Of a stretch of DNA of 64,000 nt, positions 26,661-37,187 are shown piece after piece. The notes beneath the pieces were generated by a model, which saw only the letters and a list, made by a program, of their open reading frames with translations, had not been told where the DNA came from and did not search any database. Source of the stretch: Mucilaginibacter sp. Its GTDB lineage: Bacteria; Bacteroidota; Bacteroidia; Sphingobacteriales; Sphingobacteriaceae. The stretch spans positions 29,639-93,638 of the forward strand of contig JAUCSE010000047.1 of NCBI GenBank assembly GCA_030445275.1, given 5' to 3'. A program made the position numbers and the translations under genes. Each line of letters starts with the position of its first letter. Position 1 is the stretch's first letter.

Positions 26661-29600
26661 TTAGTATTTAATGATGATAAAACCTGTTTTATGTTTACTT
26701 TCTTTTCCGTCCTGATAGTCCAGTGAGTAGAAATAGGTCCCGGCCTGCTGCATCGTTCCGGTGATATTGGAATGTCCGTCAAACACTTTTGAGCCGTTAT
26801 CATACCCTTTGGTTTCAAATACCTTGACACCGTTACGGTTCATGATGGTTAAGGTATTGTTCGGATAGGCGTTTAGGCCTTCTATCAGTAGGAAATCATT
26901 AATACCATCCCCATTGGGTGAAAGGCCCTGGTGTACAATGATGGTTTCATCGGCCTTATTCGCTGTTTGTACCGGTGCCGTTATAGCCAGGGGAGCCTTG
27001 TTTAATGCCAGTGTTCCTGATGTGGTTGGTTCAATGCCATAGATCAGCTGTCCTTTGTAATAAACGGTGACATGGTTATTCGCCTTCAAGGTATCTTTTG
27101 ACAGATAGGAATAGTCATTGAGTTCATTAAAATTTGACCAGTCTGTTTTAGCAATACGGTACTGAATGTTTCCTGTGGTGCTTAACGGATAAAGCGTACC
27201 TGCTGATGAGTTTAATGCTATCGCAAAATAAGTATCAGCACCGTTTAGTACCGGGCTTACTTTTACAAAGCTGCCGCTTACATTGGTATTGCCTACGGCA
27301 GCATAATCTACCCAGTAATTCAGGTTTTGTGTGCCTTCTGCCGTAAACCAGTAGCGTGCGGTGATGTCGCCCTGGGCTACCGGCATATTGCCTGTATTGT
27401 TAATAGCCAGGTAGGTACTAATCGTATTGCTGCCAGTATTCTGGTTTTGATTCTGTGTGGATACGCTCAGGCTCGTCTGCGTCGGTATTGCGGTTGGTTC
27501 GGTGCCCCATATCAGCTTGCCGTTACGGTAAAGGGTGATATGGTTATTTGTGGTATAACTGCTGGTATTGCTTTGATGGGAGTAATCATTGGCTTCATTC
27601 AGCGTTCCCCAATTCTGGTTGGCAAACCTGGATTGTATCTGACCTGTATTGCTGCCTGCTCCGAGTTTACCGGCTGCGGTGAAACTATACTCTATATAAC
27701 CAAAAGCACCATTATAGGGCTGGGTCAAGGAAACATATTTCATTTTTACATTGTTATTTCCCAGCTCTGCATAATCTATCCAGGTATTGATACCTGCGTA
27801 GTTTTCGGCTGTGAACCAATAGCGCATTGTCAGTTCGCTGTATGCTACACCTATGGAATCCGCATTCGCGATCTTTAGATATGGACGAATGATATTATTG
27901 CTCAACTGCCCGTTGTCGCCATCCTGGTATTGTACCTGCAGGTTCAAGGGTACTACTTTCAGGGTTTGGCTTACCGGCGTTGCTGCCATGTACTGCCCGT
28001 TCCCCGCCTGCGTGGCCGTGATCGTGCTTGTTCCGGCTCCTTTAATATGGATCTTGCCGCTTACTATCGTAGCTACTGTGGTATCTGAACTCGTATAGCT
28101 TACCGGAAGGTTTGAGCTTGCTGCCGCTCCGGGGGTAGCATCAAAATCGCCTATGGCTTTGGAGCTAAGTGCTGTAAATGTTAGCGTTTGGGCTGATATA
28201 CCGTACAGTTTAAGTACATCTGCTGCTGTCAGAGCCCGGCTATATATCCGAAAATCGTCAAGCATACCATTTAAATTAGGATCGGCATATTGCGACTTGC
28301 CAAGGTAGTTTTGCGTGGTGGCTCCCAGGGCAGATGGTTTAAGGGTCATGGCGTTATTGCGCCCTACTTCTACCCCGTTAACATACAGGATACCAACACT
28401 GCCTGATAAGGTAACAACCACATGGGTCCACACACCAGGTGCAATGGCGCTGCTGCTGTTTATCTGCTGCTCCCCGCCTCCGCCACCAGCGGTTATGCCA
28501 TAACGCAAATACCCCGTGCCTCCATTCTTTGGGGTCAGGAACATATAGATGTTACTACTTGAGCCAAAGTCAAAAATCCGGGCCCAGTTGTCGGCTGTAT
28601 TCAGCTTAACCCAGGTGGCCACGGTAAAATCGTTTAAGGTACTCACCACTCCCGCGGGAAGCGTGGCATAGCCATTTGCTGTCCCGCTTAGATTAAGCCC
28701 GTTATTGAAATGCCCGGCAGCAAAGGTAGCTCCGCTGCTTAGCGTGCCTATACGGCTATTCCAAATATCTGTGGCTGTACTCCCACTGGTTTCGTTAAAT
28801 GGCCAGTAGCTGTATTCGCCTGTAGTGGGTACCGCGCTGATCTCTGACGAGTTAGCACCTTCGCCGATGGTATTAACTCCTGATACTACGTAATAATAGG
28901 TTGTGCCATTAACTGCTGTACTATCTGCATAACTGGTAGTCGTGACGGATTTAAGGGTACTGTAAGGACCACCACTTACGGCTGAACGCTTAACGTTATA
29001 GCTCACTGCGTTGGCGGTAGTGGCCCAACTCAATAAAACCTGCATATCGCCTGGAGAAACTGCGAGTTTGGTTGGCGCCTCGGGAGGGGTAAAGATACCC
29101 GTTTTTAATTTGCCCCAGAATTGAAGCTCAGCAATGTTACAACTACCACCCGCAGGCGACAAATAACGCAGGTAACGATATGAGCCGGTATTAGAGATAA
29201 CCTGGTCTGTAAGTACCCCTACCGCCGGTTGAGCAGAAACGGTGAAAAGTGTAACCGCATCGCTGAAATCGGCAGTATTTGCGCCCTGAAAAATACCGCC
29301 AACCATACGTTGCGGAACGTCACTTCGCGGCGCGAAGCTTACCCTTGATACTACGGCGCTGCTGCCAAAGCCAAAATCATAACCTACCCAGGCTCCATCT
29401 GCCTGGTTAGCATCGAAGAAGGTGGTTAAATTACTATCTACCGCAGCAGCTATAGTAGTGGCAGGATTGTTATTCCAGGAACCTGATGTGCCAATAAGTG
29501 TACCTGTAAGTTTCAAGCCCAGGAAAACACTATCAGGTGTAGACGCAGCTCCCTCTCCGATAGCGTTAACCGCACTAACGGTATAGAAATAGGTTGAACC

Positions 29601-32066
29601 ATTAACTGCCGTAGAATCAATATAACTTGAAGCAACAGCAGATTTGATGGTTGTATAAGGGCCGCCGCTTATTGTTGAACGCTTAACATTATAACTTCCG
29701 GGAGCTTCATCTGTAGCGTTCCAGTTCAATGAAACACGTGCATTACCTGCTATAGCTGTAAATCCGGTTGGTGCAGGTGGCAGGCTAAGTGCCTTGGTTT
29801 GTACACTGGTTTGCACAGAATCTGCGCCCTCGCCCACAATGTTTACCGCCTTTACTGCGTAGTAATATCTTGTGCTTGCTACTAAACCAGAGTCTATATA
29901 ACTCGTATCTGCTACATTTGTAGCAATTGTTGTGTATTGCCCCCCACTGGTTAAGGAACGTTTTACATTATAACCCGAGGCAGTGGTTGATACCGGCCAC
30001 GATAGCTTGATCCGGCTGCTGGTCTGGGCTGTGCCGGTTAAACTCGCTGGAGCCGCCGGGGCGGTGCCACCTCCAACCACAGCCACATTTTCGTAGGTGA
30101 TATTAGAAAATGCTCCTGTTGCTCCCGCACACACCGAAAATCCTACATAACAAGTGCTGCTCATGGCTACAGTACTTGTTCCAATTGCTTGCCATGAAAT
30201 TCCATCAGTTGATTGGAAGGCAGTAAAGGTATTGCCTGATCGTTGTAACCGATACCAGGGTGAAAAAGAGAATTTGTTGCCCCCCTGCCAGGTTGTACTT
30301 CCTCCGGTGGCGCTTCTTGTTTCAAATCTTGTAAAACGATTACCTACCTCACCCTGATATAACGTGAGCGATTTCGCATTCGGATCAAGCGATTCCCGTA
30401 TTACAAATCCCGCTTTATCCCCACCGGTCCAGGCAAAATTAGTAACTGCCATATGTGCTGTAATGGTAACATCACCAGTTGCAATTCCATATGTATAAGT
30501 AAAGGAATCAGATGTACCACCCATACCACTTCCCGAACCATTGACTACATAAGTATTATTTACAACGCTGGCATACCCGGCGCTGCCAACAGTAGTTGTG
30601 CTGCCAACATCTTTGGTTACCCACCCAATAGGTAATGAAGGCTTTGTTGCAACCGGTTGAGCCATGGCTTCGCCCGAGTTACCACTTGTACCTGACTGAT
30701 TATTGGCTGACACCACATAATAATATTTAGTACCATTTGTCACCGTCCAATCCGTATAGGTAGTTAGGGTATTATTAGTCCAGGAAGCAATACTAGTGTA
30801 GGGGCCGCCGGGGGTTGTTGAACGGAGTATGTTATATCCGTTAGCTACATCCCCGCTTGGACCAGACCACTCCAGATACACTTTCGAAACAGCAGCCGTT
30901 GCTACCAAAGCTGTGGGTGTTGCAGGAATGGGGTAAGGACGATAAAGAGAGGCCGTGGCATCCAGCGTATAGGTAAAGGTGCCATACCCAAAAAAATCCG
31001 CATTTTGCGTTTCGGGCCTGGCCAGATTAACAAGCGCTTTGATGTATGGTGTGTTAAGGCCTTTCAAAATACCATAATGATTGTAAAGCATTTCAAAAAC
31101 CGGATTGTTAGTCAGATATCCTCGTGCATTGTAGTATGAAATGCCTAAAAAGTTATCCTGATCACAATCATTAACAGGTACCCAGGTAACAGGATGGTTC
31201 AGGTTATATTTGCAATAATATTCAAAACCAGCTAATAACCGGTTGTTACCATAGCTGTATAAGTCAAGCCCCTGATTCCAGGCTGTCTGGCACATCTCAG
31301 CCAGGCAAGCCGGGCCGATATTGGCATGTACCATGTCGCGCCCCATCTCTGTTATTTGTCCTGATTCCAGTGGAATAGCATTCAGGAGGCTGCCATTACC
31401 TGCCCCTGTTTTGAAATAGGTGACGGCTTCGTTATACTTTGCCGTATCATCACAAAACACGCCAATACCCATAATGGATGATATGGCGGGAGCGTCCCAG
31501 CTGGCAGGGCGTGAGCATGCGGCCAGAAAATCATGACAGGCAGGATAAAAGTAAGTGAGCGCCATGGTTTTAAATTGAGCGATATCTGTCGGTTTCCAAC
31601 CGGGATATATTCGCAAAAGCTCTGCCACCTGCATGAAATTGTTGATGGGGAGCTGAAACAGCTCTCCACTGGCAACTTCATTCACCTTCGCTGACCAGGC
31701 ATTACAAATCCTGACCGCACATTCTGCATAGGTTGTATCGCCCGTGACATACCATCGTATTATATTGAGATAGGCGGCATGGGCATCCTGAGATGCCCGC
31801 TGACGATTTCCAGAACCTCCAATATTTGTGTACGGTCCCGCAGTGTATGTATTTTGTGCCTCCCAATCAGTAATCAGGACATTCCAGGCATCTATCCAGG
31901 GATGCTCGCCTGCGGCCACTTTAGCTTTCATCCGGTTAAGGTCGGTCATGGTGTGCAAACCGCCGGGGTGAATGAAGGCCTGCGCATTGGCCTGATAAAC
32001 CAGGCCAATATTTGAAAGTAATACAACAAGAATTGTTGTAAAAAAACAGGTTAATTGTTTTCTCAT
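26661..32066 (-). CDS. giant secreted multi-domain alginate-lyase-like protein with T9SS type-B sorting domain
   Basis: An 1801-residue T9SS substrate. Domains by eye: signal peptide (1-29); alginate-lyase-family (alpha/alpha) domain about 30-380 (FIHPGGLHTMTDLNRMKAKV ... MGRDMVHANIGPACLAEM); Fn3 about 382-470; a LamG/DUF1349-like sandwich about 475-662; Fn3 about 665-760 and 765-845; a discoidin (F5/8-like) domain about 848-990; Fn3 about 992-1078; LamG about 1083-1290; an Ig-like domain to about 1372; two CBM3-like domains about 1375-1522 and 1530-1682, each ending in NHxTxYxxGxLIxGxEP; and a CHU_C gliding-type C-terminal domain (HQGLSPNGDGINDFLLIEG) about 1704-1801. It is probably displayed on or shed from the cell surface to bind and cut a uronate-containing or crystalline polysaccharide. 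The true substrate is not known. Confidence 0.9.
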   Translation of the reverse strand: MRKQLTCFFTTILVVLLSNIGLVYQANAQAFIHPGGLHTMTDLNRMKAKVAAGEHPWIDAWNVLITDWEAQNTYTAGPYTNIGGSGNRQRASQDAHAAYLNIIRWYVTGDTTYAECAVRICNAWSAKVNEVASGELFQLPINNFMQVAELLRIYPGWKPTDIAQFKTMALTYFYPACHDFLAACSRPASWDAPAISSIMGIGVFCDDTAKYNEAVTYFKTGAGNGSLLNAIPLESGQITEMGRDMVHANIGPACLAEMCQTAWNQGLDLYSYGNNRLLAGFEYYCKYNLNHPVTWVPVNDCDQDNFLGISYYNARGYLTNNPVFEMLYNHYGILKGLNTPYIKALVNLARPETQNADFFGYGTFTYTLDATASLYRPYPIPATPTALVATAAVSKVYLEWSGPSGDVANGYNILRSTTPGGPYTSIASWTNNTLTTYTDWTVTNGTKYYYVVSANNQSGTSGNSGEAMAQPVATKPSLPIGWVTKDVGSTTTVGSAGYASVVNNTYVVNGSGSGMGGTSDSFTYTYGIATGDVTITAHMAVTNFAWTGGDKAGFVIRESLDPNAKSLTLYQGEVGNRFTRFETRSATGGSTTWQGGNKFSFSPWYRLQRSGNTFTAFQSTDGISWQAIGTSTVAMSSTCYVGFSVCAGATGAFSNITYENVAVVGGGTAPAAPASLTGTAQTSSRIKLSWPVSTTASGYNVKRSLTSGGQYTTIATNVADTSYIDSGLVASTRYYYAVKAVNIVGEGADSVQTSVQTKALSLPPAPTGFTAIAGNARVSLNWNATDEAPGSYNVKRSTISGGPYTTIKSAVASSYIDSTAVNGSTYFYTVSAVNAIGEGAASTPDSVFLGLKLTGTLIGTSGSWNNNPATTIAAAVDSNLTTFFDANQADGAWVGYDFGFGSSAVVSRVSFAPRSDVPQRMVGGIFQGANTADFSDAVTLFTVSAQPAVGVLTDQVISNTGSYRYLRYLSPAGGSCNIAELQFWGKLKTGIFTPPEAPTKLAVSPGDMQVLLSWATTANAVSYNVKRSAVSGGPYSTLKSVTTTSYADSTAVNGTTYYYVVSGVNTIGEGANSSEISAVPTTGEYSYWPFNETSGSTATDIWNSRIGTLSSGATFAAGHFNNGLNLSGTANGYATLPAGVVSTLNDFTVATWVKLNTADNWARIFDFGSSSNIYMFLTPKNGGTGYLRYGITAGGGGGEQQINSSSAIAPGVWTHVVVTLSGSVGILYVNGVEVGRNNAMTLKPSALGATTQNYLGKSQYADPNLNGMLDDFRIYSRALTAADVLKLYGISAQTLTFTALSSKAIGDFDATPGAAASSNLPVSYTSSDTTVATIVSGKIHIKGAGTSTITATQAGNGQYMAATPVSQTLKVVPLNLQVQYQDGDNGQLSNNIIRPYLKIANADSIGVAYSELTMRYWFTAENYAGINTWIDYAELGNNNVKMKYVSLTQPYNGAFGYIEYSFTAAGKLGAGSNTGQIQSRFANQNWGTLNEANDYSHQSNTSSYTTNNHITLYRNGKLIWGTEPTAIPTQTSLSVSTQNQNQNTGSNTISTYLAINNTGNMPVAQGDITARYWFTAEGTQNLNYWVDYAAVGNTNVSGSFVKVSPVLNGADTYFAIALNSSAGTLYPLSTTGNIQYRIAKTDWSNFNELNDYSYLSKDTLKANNHVTVYYKGQLIYGIEPTTSGTLALNKAPLAITAPVQTANKADETIIVHQGLSPNGDGINDFLLIEGLNAYPNNTLTIMNRNGVKVFETKGYDNGSKVFDGHSNITGTMQQAGTYFYSLDYQDGKESKHKTGFIIIKY

Positions 32067-32856
32067 ATTTTAATATTAATGCCGGTTTAAGCATTGATTA
32101 CTTGAATTAGGTTTGATATTAATGCCCCTGCTCCAGTCTCAAATAAATACGACAGTTGGATATTTAATTTCCATCACTATAGTTTTGCAATCATAATAGC
32201 CTACTATCGCCTGTTTCAAGTCGCAACCACAATCATGTGATTATCCTTGTTTTGGGATTTCCCAGTATTCATTCGTAAAAATTACAGTTGTTGTCTATCC
32301 ACTATTTCAAGCAGCGTAGCTGATGAGGAGGAACTGTAAGGTTTATTTGGTTGTTGATTTATAAGTCAAATATCGTTTCAATAATAGAAACCCAAGGGGG
32401 GCTTAGGGAGCAATCACAGGGGACAAAAGTTACATAACCGATTTTTTTTTCAAAACCATTATTTTGGAGACACCGGCACCGGCTATTGGGAATTTACGCC
32501 ACTCCTTATTTTACCAATAGCCCTTATTTTCACAGGTTTCTTTGAGAAACACATGACGTGAATCAAACTCATTTTAATAAAAAAGTTCAACGCAGCATAT
32601 GCTGCAATTTTGGCCTTCATCTTTCTTTAGTAGGAGTAATCAAGACACCAAGAAAAGCTGTAAGGTCATGATATTTCTTATGGCCATTTAATTATTTGGA
32701 CAGAGCTTACGCCTAAATTAAAGATGAAATTAATGTAAAGTAAAATTGCGATTTTTAATTGTGAAATGAACACTTATATTTGATCCGTTTCGCGATTATA
32801 ACTTCCTAAGCATCGCCAAGCCTTAATAACCAAATTTCCATAAGCCCACAATAATT
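32067..32856. other. long divergent intergenic region
   Basis: 790 bp between the giant lyase-like gene and the GH127 gene. It carries both promoters, including the -7 box at 32775. A 9-bp inverted repeat GGCTATTGG / CCAATAGCC sits at 32481-32522. I see no ORF of convincing composition and no RNA gene I recognise. The size suggests regulatory sites. Confidence 0.4.
32775..32782 (+). promoter_or_regulatory. -7 promoter box upstream of GH127 gene
   Basis: TATATTTG matches TAnnTTTG, 75 bp before the start codon. No TTG occurs at exactly the usual spacing upstream. Confidence 0.45.
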
Positions 32857-35202
32857 ATGAGATACTTGCTGATTATACTTTTATTTTCTTCTTTTTCTCT
32901 TCATGCGCAGCCATCCAGGCTAAAAACCTTTCATTTACAGGATGTAAAGCTATTACCGGGTATTTTTAAAGATGCGGAGAATACCGATCTGCGGTATATC
33001 ATGGCAATGGACCCGGACAGGTTGCTGGCCCCTTATCTGCGCGAAGCGGGTTTACAGCTTAAAAAAGAAAGTTATACCAATTGGGAAAATACCGGGCTCG
33101 ATGGGCATATCGGCGGGCATTACCTTTCTGCTCTTGCCATGATGTATGCCTCTACCGGCAATATACAGATACTACAAAGGCTGAACTATGTAATTGCAGA
33201 ATTAAAAAGAGCCCAGGATAAAAACGGAAACGGTTATATAGGCGGTGTACCAGGCAGTAGGGAGTTGTGGACCGAAGTAATGGCAGGTAATCTTAAAGAT
33301 TTTAAAAAGAAATGGGTACCATTTTATAATATCCATAAAGTGTTTGCCGGTTTGCGCGATGCGTATTTATATGCAGGTAATGAAACAGCTAAAACAATGC
33401 TGATTAAATTTAGCGACTGGTTTGTACAGTTGTCTGTTAGCATCCCCCCCCAGAAAATGCAGGAGATACTCCAAACAGAACATGGCGGAGTAAACGAGGT
33501 ATTGGCCGATGTGTATGGAATTACCGGTAACAAAAAATACCTGGATGCTGCTTACAGCTTTTCGCAACAGACCATTTTGCAACCACTCGAGAACGGCCAG
33601 GATAAGCTTAATAACCTACATGCCAATACACAAATACCTAAAATTATAGGTTTTAAACGCATTGCCGATCTTAACGCTGACAGTAACTACAACAAAGCTG
33701 CTGTGTTTTTCTGGCAAACGGTTGTTAACCACCGTACAGTGGCCATAGGGGGCAACAGCGTCAGGGAACATTTTAATCCTTCTGATGATTTTACGTCAAT
33801 GATAACAAGTGAGCAAGGCCCCGAAACCTGCAATACTTATAATATGCTTAAGCTAACGGAAGATCTTTATCTTTCCAATCCGCAGGTTAATTATATTGAT
33901 TATTACGAGCGCGCATTATATAATCATATCCTTTCATCCCAGCGCTCAGGAAAAGGTGGTTTTGTTTATTTTACGCCAATGCGTCCAGGTCATTACCGGG
34001 TATACTCCCAACCTCAAACCAGCATGTGGTGCTGCGTAGGATCAGGCATGGAAAATCATGCCAAATACGGCGAATTGATCTATGCACACAACGATGACAA
34101 CCTGTTTGTGAATTTATTTATCCCCTCACAGTTAAGCTGGCAGCAAAAAGGATTGGTGCTGACACAGCAAACAACGTTTCCGGAAGGCGAAAAAACATCA
34201 TTTACAATTAACGCGGTTAAACAAGGAGCATTTGCGATAAATATCCGGTATCCGTCATGGGTTAAACCCGGCGCTATAAAGGTTAATGTGAATGGGATCG
34301 TATTTAAAACGGATGCACAGCCATCCACCTATGTCAGGATCAAAAGAACCTGGAAAAAGGGAGATAAGATTACTGTGCAGTTACCTATGCAAACCACCAC
34401 CGAACTATTACCAGACGGATCTAATTACGAAGCAGTTTTACATGGCCCCATTGTATTGGCCGCTGTAATAGATACCAGCAACATGGATGGACTATTAGCC
34501 GATGACAGCAGAATGGGACACGTAGCACAGGGCCCCTTATACCCCCTACAGCAGATGCCGATGTTTATCAACAATGCACGTAACGATGCCGCACGGGTTA
34601 AACCCCTTACCGGCTTTCCCTTGACATTTACAGCGCCAGATCTCATCTATCCGGCTCAATACAGGTCACTCAGGCTGGTACCTTTTTATAAGATACAGGA
34701 TGCCCGCTACGTTATTTACTGGCAGCGGGAAACTACCGGAAGCCTTTCTGCAATACAGAAGAAAATGGCCGAAGAAGAGTCGATTGCCAAACAGCTTGCA
34801 GCTATGACCGTAGATGTAGTAAACGCCGGCGAGCAACAGCCGGAATCCGACCATTTTATAGAGAGCGAAAACTCAAATACCGGGCTAAACGGCAACAGGC
34901 ACTGGCGGAACGCCGGAGGCTGGTTCAGCTATAAAATGACTGATAAAAATAAACTTGCCGGCAAGTTACGTATCACCTATTTCGGGCTGGAAAAAGACCG
35001 CAAGTTCTCCATCCTGGTTAATGACCAGCCAATCGCACAGATAAGCCTTGATGGCAGTCATGGAGAATCATTTTATACAATTGATTACAACATCCCTGAA
35101 AGCATTACAAAATCATCGGGAAGCAGTTTGAAAGTTAAATTCCTAGCTGATAACAACTCCACTACTGGTACCATTTATGAGGTGAGGTTATTGAAAAGGT
35201 AA
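32857..35202 (+). CDS. secreted beta-L-arabinofuranosidase, GH127/GH146 type (DUF1680)
   Basis: A 781-residue enzyme with a signal peptide (LLIILLFSSFSLHAQ). The catalytic (alpha/alpha)6 domain starts with LPGIFKDAENTDLRYIMAMDPDRLLAPYLREAGL and TGLDGHIGGHYLSALAMMYA. The zinc-Cys active site is intact: PETCNTY (Glu and Cys about 321-324) and MWCCVGSGMENHAKYGELIY (tandem Cys about 392-393, the second set of ligands and the nucleophile Cys). It removes beta-L-arabinofuranose from plant glycoproteins, pectin side chains or similar. A C-terminal beta domain (DUF4986/6805-like) follows. Whether it is GH127 or GH146 cannot be settled by eye. Long gaps on both sides suggest its own promoter. Confidence 0.92.
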   Translation: MRYLLIILLFSSFSLHAQPSRLKTFHLQDVKLLPGIFKDAENTDLRYIMAMDPDRLLAPYLREAGLQLKKESYTNWENTGLDGHIGGHYLSALAMMYASTGNIQILQRLNYVIAELKRAQDKNGNGYIGGVPGSRELWTEVMAGNLKDFKKKWVPFYNIHKVFAGLRDAYLYAGNETAKTMLIKFSDWFVQLSVSIPPQKMQEILQTEHGGVNEVLADVYGITGNKKYLDAAYSFSQQTILQPLENGQDKLNNLHANTQIPKIIGFKRIADLNADSNYNKAAVFFWQTVVNHRTVAIGGNSVREHFNPSDDFTSMITSEQGPETCNTYNMLKLTEDLYLSNPQVNYIDYYERALYNHILSSQRSGKGGFVYFTPMRPGHYRVYSQPQTSMWCCVGSGMENHAKYGELIYAHNDDNLFVNLFIPSQLSWQQKGLVLTQQTTFPEGEKTSFTINAVKQGAFAINIRYPSWVKPGAIKVNVNGIVFKTDAQPSTYVRIKRTWKKGDKITVQLPMQTTTELLPDGSNYEAVLHGPIVLAAVIDTSNMDGLLADDSRMGHVAQGPLYPLQQMPMFINNARNDAARVKPLTGFPLTFTAPDLIYPAQYRSLRLVPFYKIQDARYVIYWQRETTGSLSAIQKKMAEEESIAKQLAAMTVDVVNAGEQQPESDHFIESENSNTGLNGNRHWRNAGGWFSYKMTDKNKLAGKLRITYFGLEKDRKFSILVNDQPIAQISLDGSHGESFYTIDYNIPESITKSSGSSLKVKFLADNNSTTGTIYEVRLLKR

Positions 35203-36148
35203 GCCCTTTGAACGTTATAACCAACTTAATTCTTTTTGCTGGAAGCGAATTAAAGAACAGTTATTTACCTATTAAGTGACTGATAATTAAAAACACATTG
35301 AAGCTGTATTTTTCACGGATTAATTTCATTAGGGCCGGGTTATCCTATAGCCACTTCGTTTATTTAAATAAATACCAATAAACTATTTAACAAATTATTA
35401 CGGATATCATCCCGGAATCCTCAAGTCCACAACGTGAAATGATTAAACTAAATAAGTATAAGCGTCCGGATAATTGTCCCGTCCCCAAATTTAGTCCTGA
35501 AAATATTCCAAGTCAATTTTTAACCAAGTCTGCATTAATGTTAATGGTTCAAACTTTATACTCACATTTTGCCATTTATACTCAAATTTCTTAAAGCTTG
35601 TTCTAAAAGCATCTGCAAACCTTCTACTTTCTGTTGAATAATCTTTTGGCTGTTAATTGGACAACATTCCCCCCTGCATTTGGTCTAATTGCCCCCCATA
35701 CCTGATCAGCGGGAAGCCTATCTTCGCCTTTATATATATTATAATATTATAAACCATTATAATATATAATACCTAGTTTTTTTTCTGAACTGCCATTTTC
35801 GAACTGATTATAGAATACATGCCTGGCTTAACGCCATGAATTTTTCTATCAATAAATATACTATTACTTAATCTGAAAAGGAATGCGCTGCATGACTATC
35901 CGGCTACTCGTTTGTTTTATTAGGGTTTATGCTGCCCGAAAAGGTGGTATATACAGTCGAAACTCGGGTTGGTCAGTAAATTTATTAAGCCAAATGCCTA
36001 TGAGATAATAAAACACAGGTCCTATCAAGGGATAATTTGGTCAGGAGCTGATCAATTATGATGACCGGTATAAAGCATCCCATCATTATACTCCGATAAC
36101 TATCACAAATTTTCAATTATAATTTATCTATTAAAATAATAAAAATCA
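35203..36148. other. long intergenic region with possible IS-end-like remnants
   Basis: 945 bp, AT-rich, with no convincing gene. On the minus strand, near 35562-35690, a short open frame without a start reads NSQKIIQQKVEGLQMLLEQA and so on, a coiled-coil-like tail. Next to it, at 35660-35700, TTGCCCCCC and CATTCCCCCCTGCA are spaced about 20 bp apart, like terminal repeats of IS21-type elements. A (TA)-rich palindromic stretch is near 35735-35770. I regard this as decayed mobile DNA, but only tentatively. Confidence 0.3.
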
Positions 36149-37099
36149 ATGAGAAGAATTTTATTTTATGCAAGTATCCTACTTTTAGGCCTTGCAAGTT
36201 GTTCAAAAGAAAAACAAGCGGATATCAAATCGCAGGAAAACACCACTACAAAAAGTAGTCCAGGTAAAACCTTAGCTGCTGTTACCCCCACTTTAAATAC
36301 ATGGGTTTCGTTAATAGCCAGGCACAGTGATAAACAGATACAATTCCCGGGCTTTAACATTGATGACAATGCCCAGGTTCAACAATATGGTGACGGTCCT
36401 GGCGCTAATGGTCGTTTTAAGATCACTTCAGTAGGTACCGATATTTACCGGATAACCCCAAGTATGCCTTACGCTCTTAGTAAGGCCCTTGAAGTAACAG
36501 GAGCTTCTACTGCCGATGGGGCTCAAGTTACCCAATACCCCTATAGCGGAGGCACCAATCAGCAATGGAAATTTGTTGATATGGGTAGTGGTTATTTTCA
36601 GATTGTTAATGTAAAGAGTGGCAAAGCATTGGATATTGCCGGAGCCTCTACTTCTGACGGTGTAGGCGCAATCCAATATACAGCATCTTCTACAGCTTAC
36701 AATCAACAGTTTAAGTTGGTTGCTAAAGGTGCCACTACCGTATGTACAGCGTGTACAAGCTGTACACCTTGGGTTAGCTATTTTGTTGCCGGATCATGGA
36801 TATTGATGTATAACGGTTCCAGCGCAACATTAGCATCAGACGGTGGTACATCTGCCTATACCGCTAACTATGAAACAGCATATTGGGGTTCTTCTGGTAC
36901 TATAGTTCCTTTCACTATTGCCGTACAATCGGGTACTAATACCCTTACCAGTACAACCGGCACAAGCGCTCCTGGTACTTGTACCGGAACCGCGTTTCCG
37001 CAATACGCATATTATAGCCTTAATGGATCAGTTAAATGGACCAATAACGAAAGTGGTTGTGATGTTAACGTTGCATTAAGTTCAGGTTTAAACTTTTGA
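36149..37099 (+). CDS. lipoprotein with ricin-type beta-trefoil domain and unknown Cys-containing C-terminal domain
   Basis: A 316-residue lipoprotein: MRRILFYASILLLGLASCSK gives a lipobox LASC with Cys18. Residues about 50-190 form a ricin-type trefoil (RICIN_14-like) with the repeated pattern GKALDIAGASTSDG...IQYTASSTAYNQQFKLV and two matching earlier repeats, so it probably binds carbohydrate. A Cys-rich hinge (VCTACTSCTPW) leads to about 110 residues of aromatic/Ser/Thr beta-strand sequence with two more Cys. I recognise no family there. It is likely anchored in the outer membrane, perhaps surface exposed. It is followed by a clear terminator, so it is monocistronic. Confidence 0.82.
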   Translation: MRRILFYASILLLGLASCSKEKQADIKSQENTTTKSSPGKTLAAVTPTLNTWVSLIARHSDKQIQFPGFNIDDNAQVQQYGDGPGANGRFKITSVGTDIYRITPSMPYALSKALEVTGASTADGAQVTQYPYSGGTNQQWKFVDMGSGYFQIVNVKSGKALDIAGASTSDGVGAIQYTASSTAYNQQFKLVAKGATTVCTACTSCTPWVSYFVAGSWILMYNGSSATLASDGGTSAYTANYETAYWGSSGTIVPFTIAVQSGTNTLTSTTGTSAPGTCTGTAFPQYAYYSLNGSVKWTNNESGCDVNVALSSGLNF

Positions 37100-37112
37100 C
37101 GAAATTTCTTTA

Positions 37113-37145
37113 CCGCCCGCTGATACTTATCAGCGGGCGGTTTTT
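37113..37145 (+). terminator. terminator after the ricin-type lipoprotein gene
   Basis: CCGCCCGCTGATA and TATCAGCGGGCGG pair perfectly around CT and are followed by TTTTT, 14 bp past the stop codon. Confidence 0.9.
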
Positions 37146-37187
37146 GAAAAATACTAAATTGAAAAACAGGAGTTTTAGGAATAAGAT

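Noticed and set aside
26022..31500. Long plus-strand ORFs within the giant lyase-like gene
   Set aside because: They are shadows of the repetitive minus-strand coding sequence. They lack motifs, and the minus frame has clear domains.
35562..35690. Minus-strand coiled-coil-like frame (NSQKIIQQKVEGLQ...)
   Set aside because: Only about 40 codons, with no start codon and a stop just upstream. Too little to call a gene, so it is only mentioned as possible decayed DNA.
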